Origin: Vulcanococcus sp.
GTDB lineage: Bacteria > Cyanobacteriota > Cyanobacteriia > PCC-6307 > Cyanobiaceae
Assembly: GCA_019264575.1 (NCBI GenBank)
Contig: JAHUZV010000019.1
Span: 154,250-218,249 of the forward strand
Direction: 5' to 3'
DNA length: 64,000 nt
The notes below the pieces were generated by a model, which saw nothing but the letters and a program-made list of their open reading frames with translations, did not search any database and was not told the DNA's origin. Of this stretch, positions 43,102 to 50,959 are shown one piece after another. The position numbers and the translations under genes were made by a program. The number at the start of each line of letters is the position of its first letter. Position 1 is the stretch's first letter.

Positions 43102-44178
43102 ATGACCACTGCTCTTCGCAGCGGCCGCTCCAGCACCTGGTCACAATTTTGTGAGTGGGTCACCAGCACCGACAACCGCATTTATGTGGGCTGGTTCGGT
43201 GTGCTGATGATCCCGACCCTGCTGTCGGCCACCATCTGCTTCATCGTTGCCTTCATCGCGGCTCCCCCCGTCGATATCGACGGCATCCGTGAGCCCGTTG
43301 CCGGATCTCTCATCTACGGCAACAACATCATTTCCGGCGCTGTGATTCCCAGCAGCAACGCCATCGGTCTGCACTTCTACCCCATCTGGGAAGCGGCCTC
43401 TCTCGATGAGTGGCTCTACAACGGCGGCCCCTATCAGTTGGTGGTGTTCCACTTCCTGATCGGCATCTCCTGCTACATGGGCCGTCAGTGGGAGCTCTCC
43501 TACCGCCTGGGCATGCGCCCCTGGATCTGCGTGGCTTACAGCGCTCCGCTGTCGGCAGCCATGGCTGTGTTCCTGGTGTATCCCTTTGGTCAGGGTTCCT
43601 TCTCCGATGGCATGCCCCTGGGCATCAGCGGCACCTTCAACTTCATGTTGGTGTTCCAGGCTGAGCACAACATCCTGATGCACCCCTTCCACATGCTCGG
43701 TGTGGCTGGTGTGTTCGGTGGCTCTTTGTTCTCCGCCATGCACGGTTCGCTGGTGACCAGCTCCCTGGTGCGTGAAACCACCGAAACCGAAAGCCAGAAC
43801 TACGGCTACAAGTTCGGCCAGGAAGAAGAGACCTACAACATCGTGGCTGCCCACGGTTACTTCGGTCGCCTGATCTTCCAATACGCCAGCTTCAACAACA
43901 GCCGCAGCCTGCACTTCTTCCTTGGTGCCTGGCCCGTGGTTGGCATCTGGTTCACCTCCATGGGCATCAGCACCATGGCCTTCAACCTGAACGGTTTCAA
44001 CTTCAACCAGTCGATCCTGGATTCCCAGGGCAAGGTGGTGAACACCTGGGCCGACGTGCTCAACCGCGCCAACCTCGGCATGGAAGTGATGCACGAGCGC
44101 AACGCGCACAACTTTCCCCTCGATCTGGCCACCACCCAGTCGATCCCTGTGGCTCTCACCGCTCCTGCGATCGGTTGA
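43102..44178 (+). CDS. psbA: Photosystem II D1 protein, D1:1 type
   Basis: Core reaction-centre protein that holds the manganese cluster, tyrosine Z, pheophytin and QB. The 358 residues align without gaps to D1 apart from one residue fewer at the N-terminus. The position equivalent to residue 130 is Gln (GRQWELSYR), the marker of the low-light D1:1 isoform rather than the Glu of D1:2. Processing should occur after DLA (Ala343), removing the 15-residue tail. The 5' region contains a five-base stem GTGCC/GGCAC (43048-43065). No clear Shine-Dalgarno is seen. A strong terminator follows. Confidence 0.98.
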   Translation: MTTALRSGRSSTWSQFCEWVTSTDNRIYVGWFGVLMIPTLLSATICFIVAFIAAPPVDIDGIREPVAGSLIYGNNIISGAVIPSSNAIGLHFYPIWEAASLDEWLYNGGPYQLVVFHFLIGISCYMGRQWELSYRLGMRPWICVAYSAPLSAAMAVFLVYPFGQGSFSDGMPLGISGTFNFMLVFQAEHNILMHPFHMLGVAGVFGGSLFSAMHGSLVTSSLVRETTETESQNYGYKFGQEEETYNIVAAHGYFGRLIFQYASFNNSRSLHFFLGAWPVVGIWFTSMGISTMAFNLNGFNFNQSILDSQGKVVNTWADVLNRANLGMEVMHERNAHNFPLDLATTQSIPVALTAPAIG

Positions 44179-44215
44179 GTTCACGCTCTGGCTGAGCCAA
44201 CAGCCTGCAACCGTG

Positions 44216-44239
44216 CCCCCGCTGCGGCGGGGGTTTTTT
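44216..44239 (+). terminator. Rho-independent terminator of psbA
   Basis: A GC-rich stem (44216-44221 with 44228-44233) with a short loop is followed by six T residues at 44234-44239, 38 bases after the psbA stop. The structure ends ten bases before the start chosen for the next gene, which argues against that gene's longer upstream start. Confidence 0.9.
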
Positions 44240-44248
44240 AATGCCCGG

Positions 44249-44920
44249 ATGCCTGAATCTTCCCCGCTCTCTTCATTGCGGCTGATCGATGGGCCGGCTT
44301 CGGCCCCCGCCACGCTGCTGCTGGCCCACGGGGCCGGCGCGCCCATGGATAGCCCGTTCATGAACACCATGGCCTGCGGCCTGGCGGAGCTGGGTTGGCG
44401 GGTGGTGCGTTTTGAATTTCCCTACATGGCCTTGGCCCGCCAGAGCGGCCAGCGCCGCGCCCCGGATCGCCAACCGGTGCTGCTGCAGTGCTGGCGCGAT
44501 CAGGTGGCGATGGCTGCAGACGAGGGGCCGCTGTTGATCGGTGGCAAATCGATGGGCGGCCGCATGGCCAGCCTGGTGCTCGAAGAGCAGGCCAAGGCCG
44601 CTCCAGTGCTGGGATGCATCTGCTTTGGCTACCCGTTCCATCCGCCGGGCAAGCCCGATTCCCTGCGCATAGAGCATCTGCAGACCCTCACGCAGCCTTC
44701 GTTGGTGGTGCAGGGGACTCGCGACAGCTTTGGGCGACGCGCCGAGGTGGAGACCTACCCGCTCAGCTCAGCGGTGCAGCTGCACTGGATCCCCGATGGT
44801 GACCACAGCTTCAAGCCCACCAAGCGCTCGGGGCTGAGTGAGCAGGACAACTTGCAGCAGGCGATTGGCGCTGCTGATCAGTTCATGGCTTCGTTTTGTC
44901 GAGATCGCTCGGGCGGCTGA
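44249..44920 (+). CDS. Alpha/beta-hydrolase of the KANL3/Tex30-like type
   Basis: The ATG at 44249 gives 223 residues; an upstream GTG in the same frame lies within the psbA terminator and is rejected. LLLAHGAGAPMDSPFM is the characteristic opening of the KANL3/Tex30 or dienelactone-hydrolase-like family, followed by the nucleophile elbow GGKSMGGRMA near residue 104, an Asp in VVQGTRDSFG and a His in IPDGDHSF. This is a complete Ser-Asp-His triad. Soluble; substrate unknown. Its last bases overlap the 38-residue gene on the other strand. Confidence 0.85.
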   Translation: MPESSPLSSLRLIDGPASAPATLLLAHGAGAPMDSPFMNTMACGLAELGWRVVRFEFPYMALARQSGQRRAPDRQPVLLQCWRDQVAMAADEGPLLIGGKSMGGRMASLVLEEQAKAAPVLGCICFGYPFHPPGKPDSLRIEHLQTLTQPSLVVQGTRDSFGRRAEVETYPLSSAVQLHWIPDGDHSFKPTKRSGLSEQDNLQQAIGAADQFMASFCRDRSGG

Positions 44921-44999
44921 GCACGAACAGCACGCCACCGGTCAGAGCCAGGCCAATCACCACCATGGCCGTGATGGCGGTGCTGTAGTCCGTCTGCAT
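44883..44999 (-). CDS. 38-residue single-helix membrane protein
   Basis: ATG 44997-44999 to TGA 44883-44885 encodes 38 residues with one transmembrane helix (TAITAMVVIGLALTGGVLFV) and a charged C-terminus RPSDLDKTKP. That size and plan match low-molecular-weight subunits of thylakoid complexes, but I cannot assign it to a named Psb, Pet or Ndh subunit. It follows the SDR gene by 27 bases on the same strand and overlaps the convergent hydrolase gene by 38 bases. Confidence 0.6.
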   Translation of the reverse strand: MQTDYSTAITAMVVIGLALTGGVLFVLSRPSDLDKTKP

Positions 45000-45026
45000 G
45001 GCGGCGTAACGAAGTGTTACTGCACC

Positions 45027-45707
45027 CTACGCGAGCTGCGGCAGCGCTTCCAAAGCACTGGCGAGGAAAATCGGTTCGAGCTCCTTGGAGCTCGTGATTT
45101 CCAGGATCCTGCCGATCGAGGCGGGTGTGGCAAGCGCCTCCACGCAGCAGCGCGCCACCAGGCGGCGGGGGATGGAATCGCTCTCTTGCTGATCGGCGTT
45201 GCTGTAGCGAATCCCCTCCTGCTCGAGATCCGTTTCCCGCTCTGAAAGCCCGCCGGGTCGGATCACGGTCCAATCGAGTCCGCTGCGCTCCAGGCTCTGC
45301 TCGCCAATGCGCTTCCACACCAGGATCAAGCCGAACAGGTTGAGTGGATGGCGCCAGCGGCCGGCGCAGAGCGAGCTCACCAGCACCACGCGCCGGATGC
45401 CCAGCCGCTGGCAGCTCTCCACCTGGTGTTGCACGCCCCAGGCATCCACACGCATCGGGCCGGTGAGATCCACCGAAGGCCGGGCCCCGGTGGCGATCAC
45501 CAGGCCATCGCAGCCGGTGAGCGCGGCATCGAGGGCTGCGCGATCACTGAGCTGCAGCCGGTGTTGCTCGCACTGCGCCAGGGAGGCAGGCACCACTGAA
45601 TCCGGGCGCAGCAGCAAGCGCGGCTGATCGCCCACCCGCAGCAGTTCTTCCGCGATCCGGAAACCGGTTTTGCCCGAGGCGCCGCTCACGGCGATGGTGC
45701 GGGTCAT
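45027..45707 (-). CDS. Atypical SDR, NAD(P)-binding (Ycf39-like / NmrA-type)
   Basis: The ATG at 45705-45707 gives 226 residues starting MTRTIAVSGASGKTGFRIAE, a Rossmann glycine motif in the atypical-SDR spacing. The frame is open upstream to 45986, but that part opposes the small gene at 45753 and is out of character. Later segments (VVLVSSLCAG, LDWTVIRPGGL, GRILEITSS) match NAD(P)H-binding proteins of the Ycf39/NmrA group, some of which act as assembly factors for photosystem II or in chlorophyll metabolism. Role here is inference. Followed by the 38-residue membrane gene. Confidence 0.8.
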   Translation of the reverse strand: MTRTIAVSGASGKTGFRIAEELLRVGDQPRLLLRPDSVVPASLAQCEQHRLQLSDRAALDAALTGCDGLVIATGARPSVDLTGPMRVDAWGVQHQVESCQRLGIRRVVLVSSLCAGRWRHPLNLFGLILVWKRIGEQSLERSGLDWTVIRPGGLSERETDLEQEGIRYSNADQQESDSIPRRLVARCCVEALATPASIGRILEITSSKELEPIFLASALEALPQLA

Positions 45708-45752
45708 CGGGTGGGTATGACGTGCAATAGACGCGCAGTATCGCGGCTCTGC

Positions 45753-45974
45753 ATGAAGCGCTGGCATCCCCCTGAGCCCGATGACGGCGATTGGCCCGTG
45801 GACCGCGGCCGCCCACTGGGGCTTCGGCTGCTGGCGCTGCTTGGTGCGTTCTCGTTTGTGATGCTGGGGCTCAGCAGCCTGGCGCCGCTGTTGCATCCGC
45901 CAGAGCCCAGGCCGCCGGCCATGCCGGATCGGCCCCGCGATGCTCTGCTGAGCCTGTTGAGGAGCTTGGCGTGA
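45753..45974 (+). CDS. Small single-helix membrane protein
   Basis: From ATG 45753 the product has 73 residues: an acidic start (MKRWHPPEPDDGDWPVDRG), one transmembrane helix (LRLLALLGAFSFVMLGLSSL), and a proline-rich then helical tail. Its TGA overlaps the GTG start of the glycosyltransferase (GTGA), so the two are coupled and it may assist or anchor that enzyme. No family recognised. Confidence 0.6.
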   Translation: MKRWHPPEPDDGDWPVDRGRPLGLRLLALLGAFSFVMLGLSSLAPLLHPPEPRPPAMPDRPRDALLSLLRSLA

Positions 45975-47188
45975 TCGATCTGGCAAGCATTCCGCTCGCT
46001 CCGGCCCTGCTGGTGGCCTCCGCTGCAGCGGCCTGCCTGGGTCTCTTGATCCTGTTAGCTGGCCTGCAGCGCGTGTTCGCCGTGGCTCCCCGGCTTCAGC
46101 CGTTGCCCAGCCAGCAACCGCTCCCCGCAGACTCCCTCACCGTGGTGATTCCGGCCTACAACGAGGCCGGCAACATCGAGGCCTGCCTCAGCCATGTGCT
46201 GGCCTCTGATTCCCCCTGCGCCGACTGGCGAGTGGTTGTAGTGGATGACGCGTCCACCGATGCCACCGCGGCATTAGCCACGGCCACGGCTGCGGCAAGC
46301 GGTTGCCTGCCCGAGCGCTTTCAGCTGCTGCAGGCCGGCCCCAGACCCACCGATCAGCGCTGGGTTGGCAAAAACTGGGCCTGCACCCAAGCCGCCGAAC
46401 GGATCCACAGCGATTGGCTGCTGTTTATCGATGCCGACGTGCGCCTGCAGCCCGATGCCCTGCACCGCGCGCTGGCCCAGGCCAACAGCGATCAGGCCGA
46501 TTTACTCAGCCTGGCGCCGCGCCTGGCCTGCAGCTGCCTGGCGGAGTGGATGGTGCAGCCGATCATGGCCAGCCTTCTCGGCCTGGGTTTTCCGATCGAG
46601 GCCGCGAATGATCCCGCCAGCCCCGTGGCCTTTGCGGCTGGGCCGTTCATGTTGTTTCGCCGCGCGGCCTACGCGCAAATCGGGGGGCATCGTGCCCTGG
46701 CTGGTGAGGTGGTGGAAGACCTCGCTTTAGCCCGCCGGATCAAGGGCGCTGGGCTGCGCCTCCGTTACCTGCTGGGGCTGGATGTGCTGGAGCTCAGCAT
46801 GTATGCCGATCTCGCCGCCCTCTGGGAAGGCTGGAGCAAGAACTGGTTTCTTGGCCTCGATTCCAGTGTGAGCAAGGCTCTGGGAGCAGCGGCCGTGGTG
46901 GTGCTGATGTTCAGCGGCCCCTGGCTGCTGCTTGGCTCAGGGCTGGTGCTGCTGCAGCTGATGCCGCAGCAGCAGAACTGGTGGTTGGCGCTTGCTGCCC
47001 TGGCAGCCCTGGGCATCGTGCTCCAGCTGCTTCTGCGGCTCTGGAGCCGCAGCCAATTTCAAGTTCCGATGCGGCACTGGTGGTTGATGGGGGCCGGTGG
47101 CTTGTTGGTGGGTGCCATCGGCCCAACATCGGTTTGGCGCACCCTCACCGGCCGCGGATGGACCTGGAAGGGCAGGCCTCTGGCCTGA
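45971..47188 (+). CDS. Family 2 membrane glycosyltransferase
   Basis: GTG 45971 gives 405 residues with an N-terminal membrane helix (about 9-33). The GT-A domain shows TVVIPAYNEAGNIEACL, VVVDDAST, RWVGKNWACTQAAE and the metal-binding FIDADVRL, with an acidic EVVEDLALARR motif. Three or four C-terminal transmembrane segments follow. The GKNWA element and the layout resemble glycosyltransferases of the HpnB / CruG group, which in cyanobacteria can act on hopanoids or carotenoids; substrate remains open. The longer frame from 45791 overlaps the upstream gene and is not used. Confidence 0.85.
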   Translation: MIDLASIPLAPALLVASAAAACLGLLILLAGLQRVFAVAPRLQPLPSQQPLPADSLTVVIPAYNEAGNIEACLSHVLASDSPCADWRVVVVDDASTDATAALATATAAASGCLPERFQLLQAGPRPTDQRWVGKNWACTQAAERIHSDWLLFIDADVRLQPDALHRALAQANSDQADLLSLAPRLACSCLAEWMVQPIMASLLGLGFPIEAANDPASPVAFAAGPFMLFRRAAYAQIGGHRALAGEVVEDLALARRIKGAGLRLRYLLGLDVLELSMYADLAALWEGWSKNWFLGLDSSVSKALGAAAVVVLMFSGPWLLLGSGLVLLQLMPQQQNWWLALAALAALGIVLQLLLRLWSRSQFQVPMRHWWLMGAGGLLVGAIGPTSVWRTLTGRGWTWKGRPLA

Positions 47189-47190
47189 GC

Positions 47191-47367
47191 TCAGCTGCCG
47201 AATTGGTTTTTGATCGCCTGATTGGTGTTGGCCTGTTCGCTGAACCAGGCTTTGAGCAAATCTTTGGCGAGGAGGCGCAGGGCCTCTGCATCGGTCTGGG
47301 CGTCGATTTCACGTTTGAGGCGCTCCACCTCAAAGGATTGATTGAGGGTGAGTTCGATCGGGGCCAT
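47191..47367 (-). CDS. NblA-like small helical protein (copy 1)
   Basis: ATG 47365-47367 to TGA 47191-47193 encodes 58 residues, two bases from the glycosyltransferase stop on the other strand. The sequence starts MAPIELTLNQSFEVERLKRE and continues with a second helix LRLLAKDLLKAWFSEQANTN. The ELTL.QSFE opening and two-helix length resemble NblA/Ycf18 phycobilisome-degradation adaptors. It is clearly a paralogue of the gene at 48128 (shared EL...QFE.ER.., LAK.LL.AW). Assignment to NblA proper is tentative. Confidence 0.6.
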   Translation of the reverse strand: MAPIELTLNQSFEVERLKREIDAQTDAEALRLLAKDLLKAWFSEQANTNQAIKNQFGS

Positions 47368-47546
47368 CGATCAACGGCGATGGGACCCAGCCACCGTATG
47401 GAGCATCGCCTTGGCGGGCGTAGCGGTGGTTACCCAGCCAGGGGGCAGGTCAGCGATCTCGAACGGTGACTGTTTGTAAAACGCTGCGGCATTGCTCGTG
47501 CCTGCCCTGTGAATCCGTTAGGAGTACAAAACCCCAAGAGCTATCC

Positions 47547-47711
47547 ATGCGTTTGAGCTGGAGCCAACATCTGAGCGCTGCGCGCACCCTCGAGCTGGTG
47601 GGTGATGAGCAGGCCGGTACGGCCCTGGCCCTGATGGGTGTGGCTGTGTTGATGCTCCTGCAAGACCTGGCTGCGGCTGTGGAGTCGCCTGGTGATCAGC
47701 CCGGCGCGTAA
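47547..47711 (+). CDS. Very small membrane-associated protein
   Basis: Fifty-four residues from ATG 47547, preceded by a purine-rich AGGAG about 20 bases upstream. After an amphipathic start (MRLSWSQHLSAARTLELVGD) comes one hydrophobic helix (GTALALMGVAVLMLLQDL) and a short acidic tail. The frame extends upstream without a better start. Function unknown; one of four tiny genes between 47.2 and 48.3 kb. Confidence 0.45.
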   Translation: MRLSWSQHLSAARTLELVGDEQAGTALALMGVAVLMLLQDLAAAVESPGDQPGA

Positions 47712-47813
47712 CAAGCGTCACACGTTTACAAAATCTTCCTGATTCAGCTGTCGCAATGCGGCTGCAGCAGCGTTTGAAGTCCTTAGCGTTGCGCCAACAA
47801 AGCCGTTCGCATC

Positions 47814-47999
47814 GTGTCCGACCATCCGCCTTCCACGCCTGAGCGTTCGCTTCAGCCCGCCAGTTTGAAGTGGCAGCCTGATGGTGAGCTGTCGCAGCAG
47901 GATGTGTTCAACCTGGTGTGCAAGCTGCGGGCTGTCGAGCCGGGGCAAACCAGCAATGAGCTTTGGCGTCTTGGTCAGAAATATCCCAGCCAGAACTGA
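47814..47999 (+). CDS. Small soluble protein of unknown function
   Basis: Sixty-one residues from a GTG start. An N-terminal Ser/Pro-rich part is followed by LKWQPDGELSQQDVFNLVCK, a hydrophilic helix, and a tail TSNELWRLGQKYPSQN. The composition is protein-like and both neighbours are small genes. No family recognised; the start codon is weak evidence. Confidence 0.45.
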   Translation: MSDHPPSTPERSLQPASLKWQPDGELSQQDVFNLVCKLRAVEPGQTSNELWRLGQKYPSQN

Positions 48000-48127
48000 T
48001 CTGCTGCATCTACGCGCTGGATGATCACTTGCGTTGAAGTCCTGATCAGCGGCTTGGAAGGTTGCCGTTGTTACGGGTGAATCGCATCAAATGATTACGT
48101 TGCTTGGGCTCCTGAACGGTGTGGCTC

Positions 48128-48313
48128 ATGCATTCCGATCTCTCTGGTGGGGTTGAACTCTCGATCGGCCAACAGTTCGAGATCGAACGTTTCAGCCGCG
48201 CGATCGATGCCACGGCCGATCCTGCGCAATTGCGCCATCTCGCCAAACAATTGCTGCAGGCCTGGCACACCCAGAAGGCGGCCACGCACTGGGTGACCAA
48301 TCAGCAGGCCTAA
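48128..48313 (+). CDS. NblA-like small helical protein (copy 2)
   Basis: Sixty-one residues from ATG 48128 (a GTG nine bases upstream is possible). The sequence VELSIGQQFEIERFSRAID followed by LRHLAKQLLQAWHTQKAATH gives two helices with the ELS..QQFE start of NblA-type proteins, which bind phycobilisomes and Clp protease during nutrient stress. The C-terminal half differs from classical NblA, so a related but distinct family is possible. Paralogue of the gene at 47191. It ends 69 bases before mntC. Confidence 0.65.
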   Translation: MHSDLSGGVELSIGQQFEIERFSRAIDATADPAQLRHLAKQLLQAWHTQKAATHWVTNQQA

Positions 48314-48361
48314 TCCTGCGCACGACCGGGGCCCCAGGCTCTTCGCTCCAGCGGCGATCTC

Positions 48362-48379
48362 CTTAGGGTTAACCCTGAG
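48362..48379. promoter_or_regulatory. Palindromic candidate operator before mntC
   Basis: AGGGTTAACCCT (48365-48376) is a perfect 12-base palindrome, extending to an 18-base inverted repeat (48362-48379) with a single mismatched pair. It ends three bases before the GTG start of mntC, so a bound repressor would block transcription or ribosome access. A manganese- or zinc-responsive regulator is the natural guess; no sequence match to a known box is claimed. Confidence 0.45.
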
Positions 48380-48382
48380 ATT

Positions 48383-49372
48383 GTGTTGGGTTTGGCTCCA
48401 GTTGCTGCGCCCGGCTCCCCTCGAGCACTCGGCCTCCGATCAGCATGGTTTGCTGCTCTGCTCTCGGGCCTGCTCTTGGGCTGCTCAAGCCCTGGACGCC
48501 GCGCCGAGAACGATTCCGCTGCAGGTTCGGGCAAGCCGGTGGTGCTCACCACCTTCACGGTGCTGGCCGATCTGGCTCGGCAGGTGGCGGGTGATCGCCT
48601 GGAGGTGCGCTCGATCACCAAGCCCGGCGCTGAGGTGCACGGCTATGAGCCCACCCCCAGCGATCTCGAGGCTGCTCAAGGCGCCAGCTTGATCGTGCAA
48701 AACGGTCTTGGCCTGGAGCGCTGGGCTGATCGCTTCGTGGCCTCATCCGGCAAGGTGCCCACCGTCACCCTCAGCCAGGGCATGCAGCCGGTGCTGATCG
48801 AAGGGGATGTTGCAGCCGGCAAGCCCAATCCCCACGCCTGGATGTCGCCCAAGCGGGCCGAGCACTACGTGGATCGGTTGGTGGCGGCCTTCTCCAACTT
48901 GGATCCAGCCGGTGCGGCCGGCTATCGCCAGCGGGGAGAGGCCTACAAGCAGCAGCTCAAAGCGCTCGATGCCGACCTGCGCCAAGCCCTGGCTCAGGTG
49001 CCGCCGAACCAGCGGCTGCTGGTGAGCTGTGAAGGCGCCTTCAGCTATCTGGCGCGCGATTACGGCCTCGATGAGGCCTACCTCTGGCCGGTGAATGCGG
49101 AAACCCAGGTCACCCCCAAGCGCCTGGCTCGCTTGATCGACACGGTGAAGCAACGGCGGGTGCCGGCCGTGTTCTGCGAGAGCACCGTGAGCGATGAGGC
49201 GCAGCGGGAAGTGGCACGGGCGACGGGCGCCAGATTCGGGGGTACCTTCTACGTGGATTCCCTCTCCGGCAGCGGTGGTCCAGCCCCGAGCCTTCTGGCC
49301 CTGCAACGCCACAACGTGAACCTGATCGTGCAAGGCCTGAGCGGCAAGCCGGCAACGGGATCGCCGCAATGA
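48383..49372 (+). CDS. mntC: Manganese/zinc ABC transporter substrate-binding lipoprotein
   Basis: Captures Mn (or Zn) outside the inner membrane and delivers it to the permease. It has 329 residues from GTG 48383, with a lipobox LLLGC at Cys34. The metal ligands line up as His86 (EVHGYEP), His151 (NPHAWM), Glu217 (CEGAF) and Asp292 (YVDSLS), the His-His-Glu-Asp set of the cyanobacterial MntC. The absence of a His-rich loop argues for Mn over Zn. First gene of a three-gene operon (stop overlaps the next ATG by four bases). Confidence 0.9.
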   Translation: MLGLAPVAAPGSPRALGLRSAWFAALLSGLLLGCSSPGRRAENDSAAGSGKPVVLTTFTVLADLARQVAGDRLEVRSITKPGAEVHGYEPTPSDLEAAQGASLIVQNGLGLERWADRFVASSGKVPTVTLSQGMQPVLIEGDVAAGKPNPHAWMSPKRAEHYVDRLVAAFSNLDPAGAAGYRQRGEAYKQQLKALDADLRQALAQVPPNQRLLVSCEGAFSYLARDYGLDEAYLWPVNAETQVTPKRLARLIDTVKQRRVPAVFCESTVSDEAQREVARATGARFGGTFYVDSLSGSGGPAPSLLALQRHNVNLIVQGLSGKPATGSPQ

Positions 49373-50121
49373 GTGGCCGTCTGATCCCACCGGCGGGCCC
49401 TCGCATCGAGGTGGAGCAGCTGTGCGTGGATTACAACGGCACCGTTGCCCTCTACGACGCCGATCTCAGCCTGCCGCCGGGTTGCATTTGCGGTCTGGTG
49501 GGGATGAACGGGGCGGGCAAAACCACCCTCTTCAAAGCCCTCACCGGTTTTGTGCGCCCGTCCCATGGGCGGATCCGCATCAACGGTCAAACGGTGCTTG
49601 CGGCCCAGCGCGATCAGGCGGTTGCCTACGTGCCCCAAAGCGAGGGGATCGACTGCAACTTCCCCATCTCCGTATGGGATGTGGTGATGATGGGCCGCTA
49701 TGGCTCGATGTCGGTGTTGCGTTGGCCGCGCCAATCGGATCGAGTGGCGGTGCGCGATGCGCTCGAGCGGGTGGATCTGCTCCCCTTGGCTCAGCGCCCT
49801 ATCGGTGCCCTCTCTGGCGGCCAGCGCAAGCGCGCCTTTCTGGCCCGAGCGATTGCTCAGCGGGCTTCGGTGCTGCTGCTGGATGAGCCGTTTAACGGCG
49901 TGGATGTGCGCACCGAACAGCTGATGGCGAAGCTGTTTCTGCAGTTCTGCCAGGAGGGCCGCACGATCTTGATCTCCACCCATGATCTGGGTCACATCCG
50001 TGAGTTCTGCGATCTGGTGGTGTTGATCAACCGCACCGTTTTGGCGTACGGCGAAACCAGTGCCGTGTTCACTCCGGAAAATCTGGCCCGCACCTTCGGC
50101 GGGATGGTGCCCAAGCCATGA
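49369..50121 (+). CDS. mntA: Manganese/zinc ABC transporter ATP-binding protein
   Basis: Cytosolic ATPase of 250 residues powering metal uptake. Walker A GMNGAGKTTLF is near residues 45-55, the signature LSGGQRKRAFLARAI near 145-159, Walker B VLLLDEPFNGVD follows, and the switch His lies in ISTHDLGHI. Overlaps mntC and mntB by four bases each, indicating translation coupling in a mntC-mntA-mntB order as in other cyanobacteria. Confidence 0.93.
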   Translation: MSGRLIPPAGPRIEVEQLCVDYNGTVALYDADLSLPPGCICGLVGMNGAGKTTLFKALTGFVRPSHGRIRINGQTVLAAQRDQAVAYVPQSEGIDCNFPISVWDVVMMGRYGSMSVLRWPRQSDRVAVRDALERVDLLPLAQRPIGALSGGQRKRAFLARAIAQRASVLLLDEPFNGVDVRTEQLMAKLFLQFCQEGRTILISTHDLGHIREFCDLVVLINRTVLAYGETSAVFTPENLARTFGGMVPKP

Positions 50122-50957
50122 CCTGGCTGCTTGAACCGCTCAGCCATGCCTTCATGGTGAAGGCCCTGCTGGTGAGTGCCCTGGTGGGGGGCGTGTGCGG
50201 CTTGCTCTCCTGCTACATGACCCTCAAGGGCTGGGCCCTCATGGGCGATGCCGTGTCTCACGCCGTGATGCCGGGGGTGGTGGTGGCCTACGCGTTGGGC
50301 CTGCCCTTCTCGCTTGGGGCCTTTGTGTTCGGTGTGGGCTCGGTGGCGGCCATTGGCTTTGTGAAGCAGAAATCGCGCATCAAGGAAGACACGGTGATCG
50401 GTCTGGTGTTCACCGGCTTCTTTGCCCTGGGCTTGGTGCTGGTGTCGAAGGTGCGCAGCAACATTGATCTCACCCACATCCTGTTCGGCAATGTGCTGGG
50501 CATCTCCAGTTCCGACATTCAGCAGACCCTGCTGATCTCGGCTCTGGTGGTGGCGTTGCTGCTGGTGTTCCGCCGCGATCTGCTGCTCTTTTGTTTTGAT
50601 CCCACCCACGCCCGCTCGATCGGGATCAACACCGGCCTGCTGCACTACATGCTGCTCTCGGTCCTCTCACTCACGGCGGTGGCGGGCTTGCAAACCGTGG
50701 GCGTGATTTTGGTGGTGGCGATGCTGGTGACCCCTGGCGCCACGGCCTATCTGCTCACCGACCGCTTCGATCGGATGACGCTGCTTGCCATCGCCAGCAG
50801 CGTGCTCTCCAGCCTGATCGGTGTGTACGTGAGCTACTGGAGCGATAGTTCCACCGCCGGCTGCATCGTGCTGGTGCAAACAGGCTTGTTCCTGCTCGCT
50901 TTTCTGCTGGCCCCCCGCTACGGCATCCTGAGCTCCCAGCGTTCCCAGGCTCCCTAG
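50118..50957 (+). CDS. mntB: Manganese/zinc ABC transporter permease
   Basis: ABC-3 family permease of 279 residues with eight or nine transmembrane helices. GVCGLLSCYMTLKGWALMGD is the typical family opening and SHAVMPGVVVAYALG follows. The long helix VVALLLVFRRDLLLFCFDP includes the coupling region and GVILVVAMLVTPGATAYLL is the late signature. Last gene of the mnt operon; the next gene begins two bases after its stop. Confidence 0.92.
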   Translation: MTWLLEPLSHAFMVKALLVSALVGGVCGLLSCYMTLKGWALMGDAVSHAVMPGVVVAYALGLPFSLGAFVFGVGSVAAIGFVKQKSRIKEDTVIGLVFTGFFALGLVLVSKVRSNIDLTHILFGNVLGISSSDIQQTLLISALVVALLLVFRRDLLLFCFDPTHARSIGINTGLLHYMLLSVLSLTAVAGLQTVGVILVVAMLVTPGATAYLLTDRFDRMTLLAIASSVLSSLIGVYVSYWSDSSTAGCIVLVQTGLFLLAFLLAPRYGILSSQRSQAP

Positions 50958-50959
50958 GC

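Noticed and set aside
47718-47948. Minus-strand frame opposite the small gene at 47814
   Set aside because: It is antisense to a more plausible frame, lacks a start signal and has no recognisable features.
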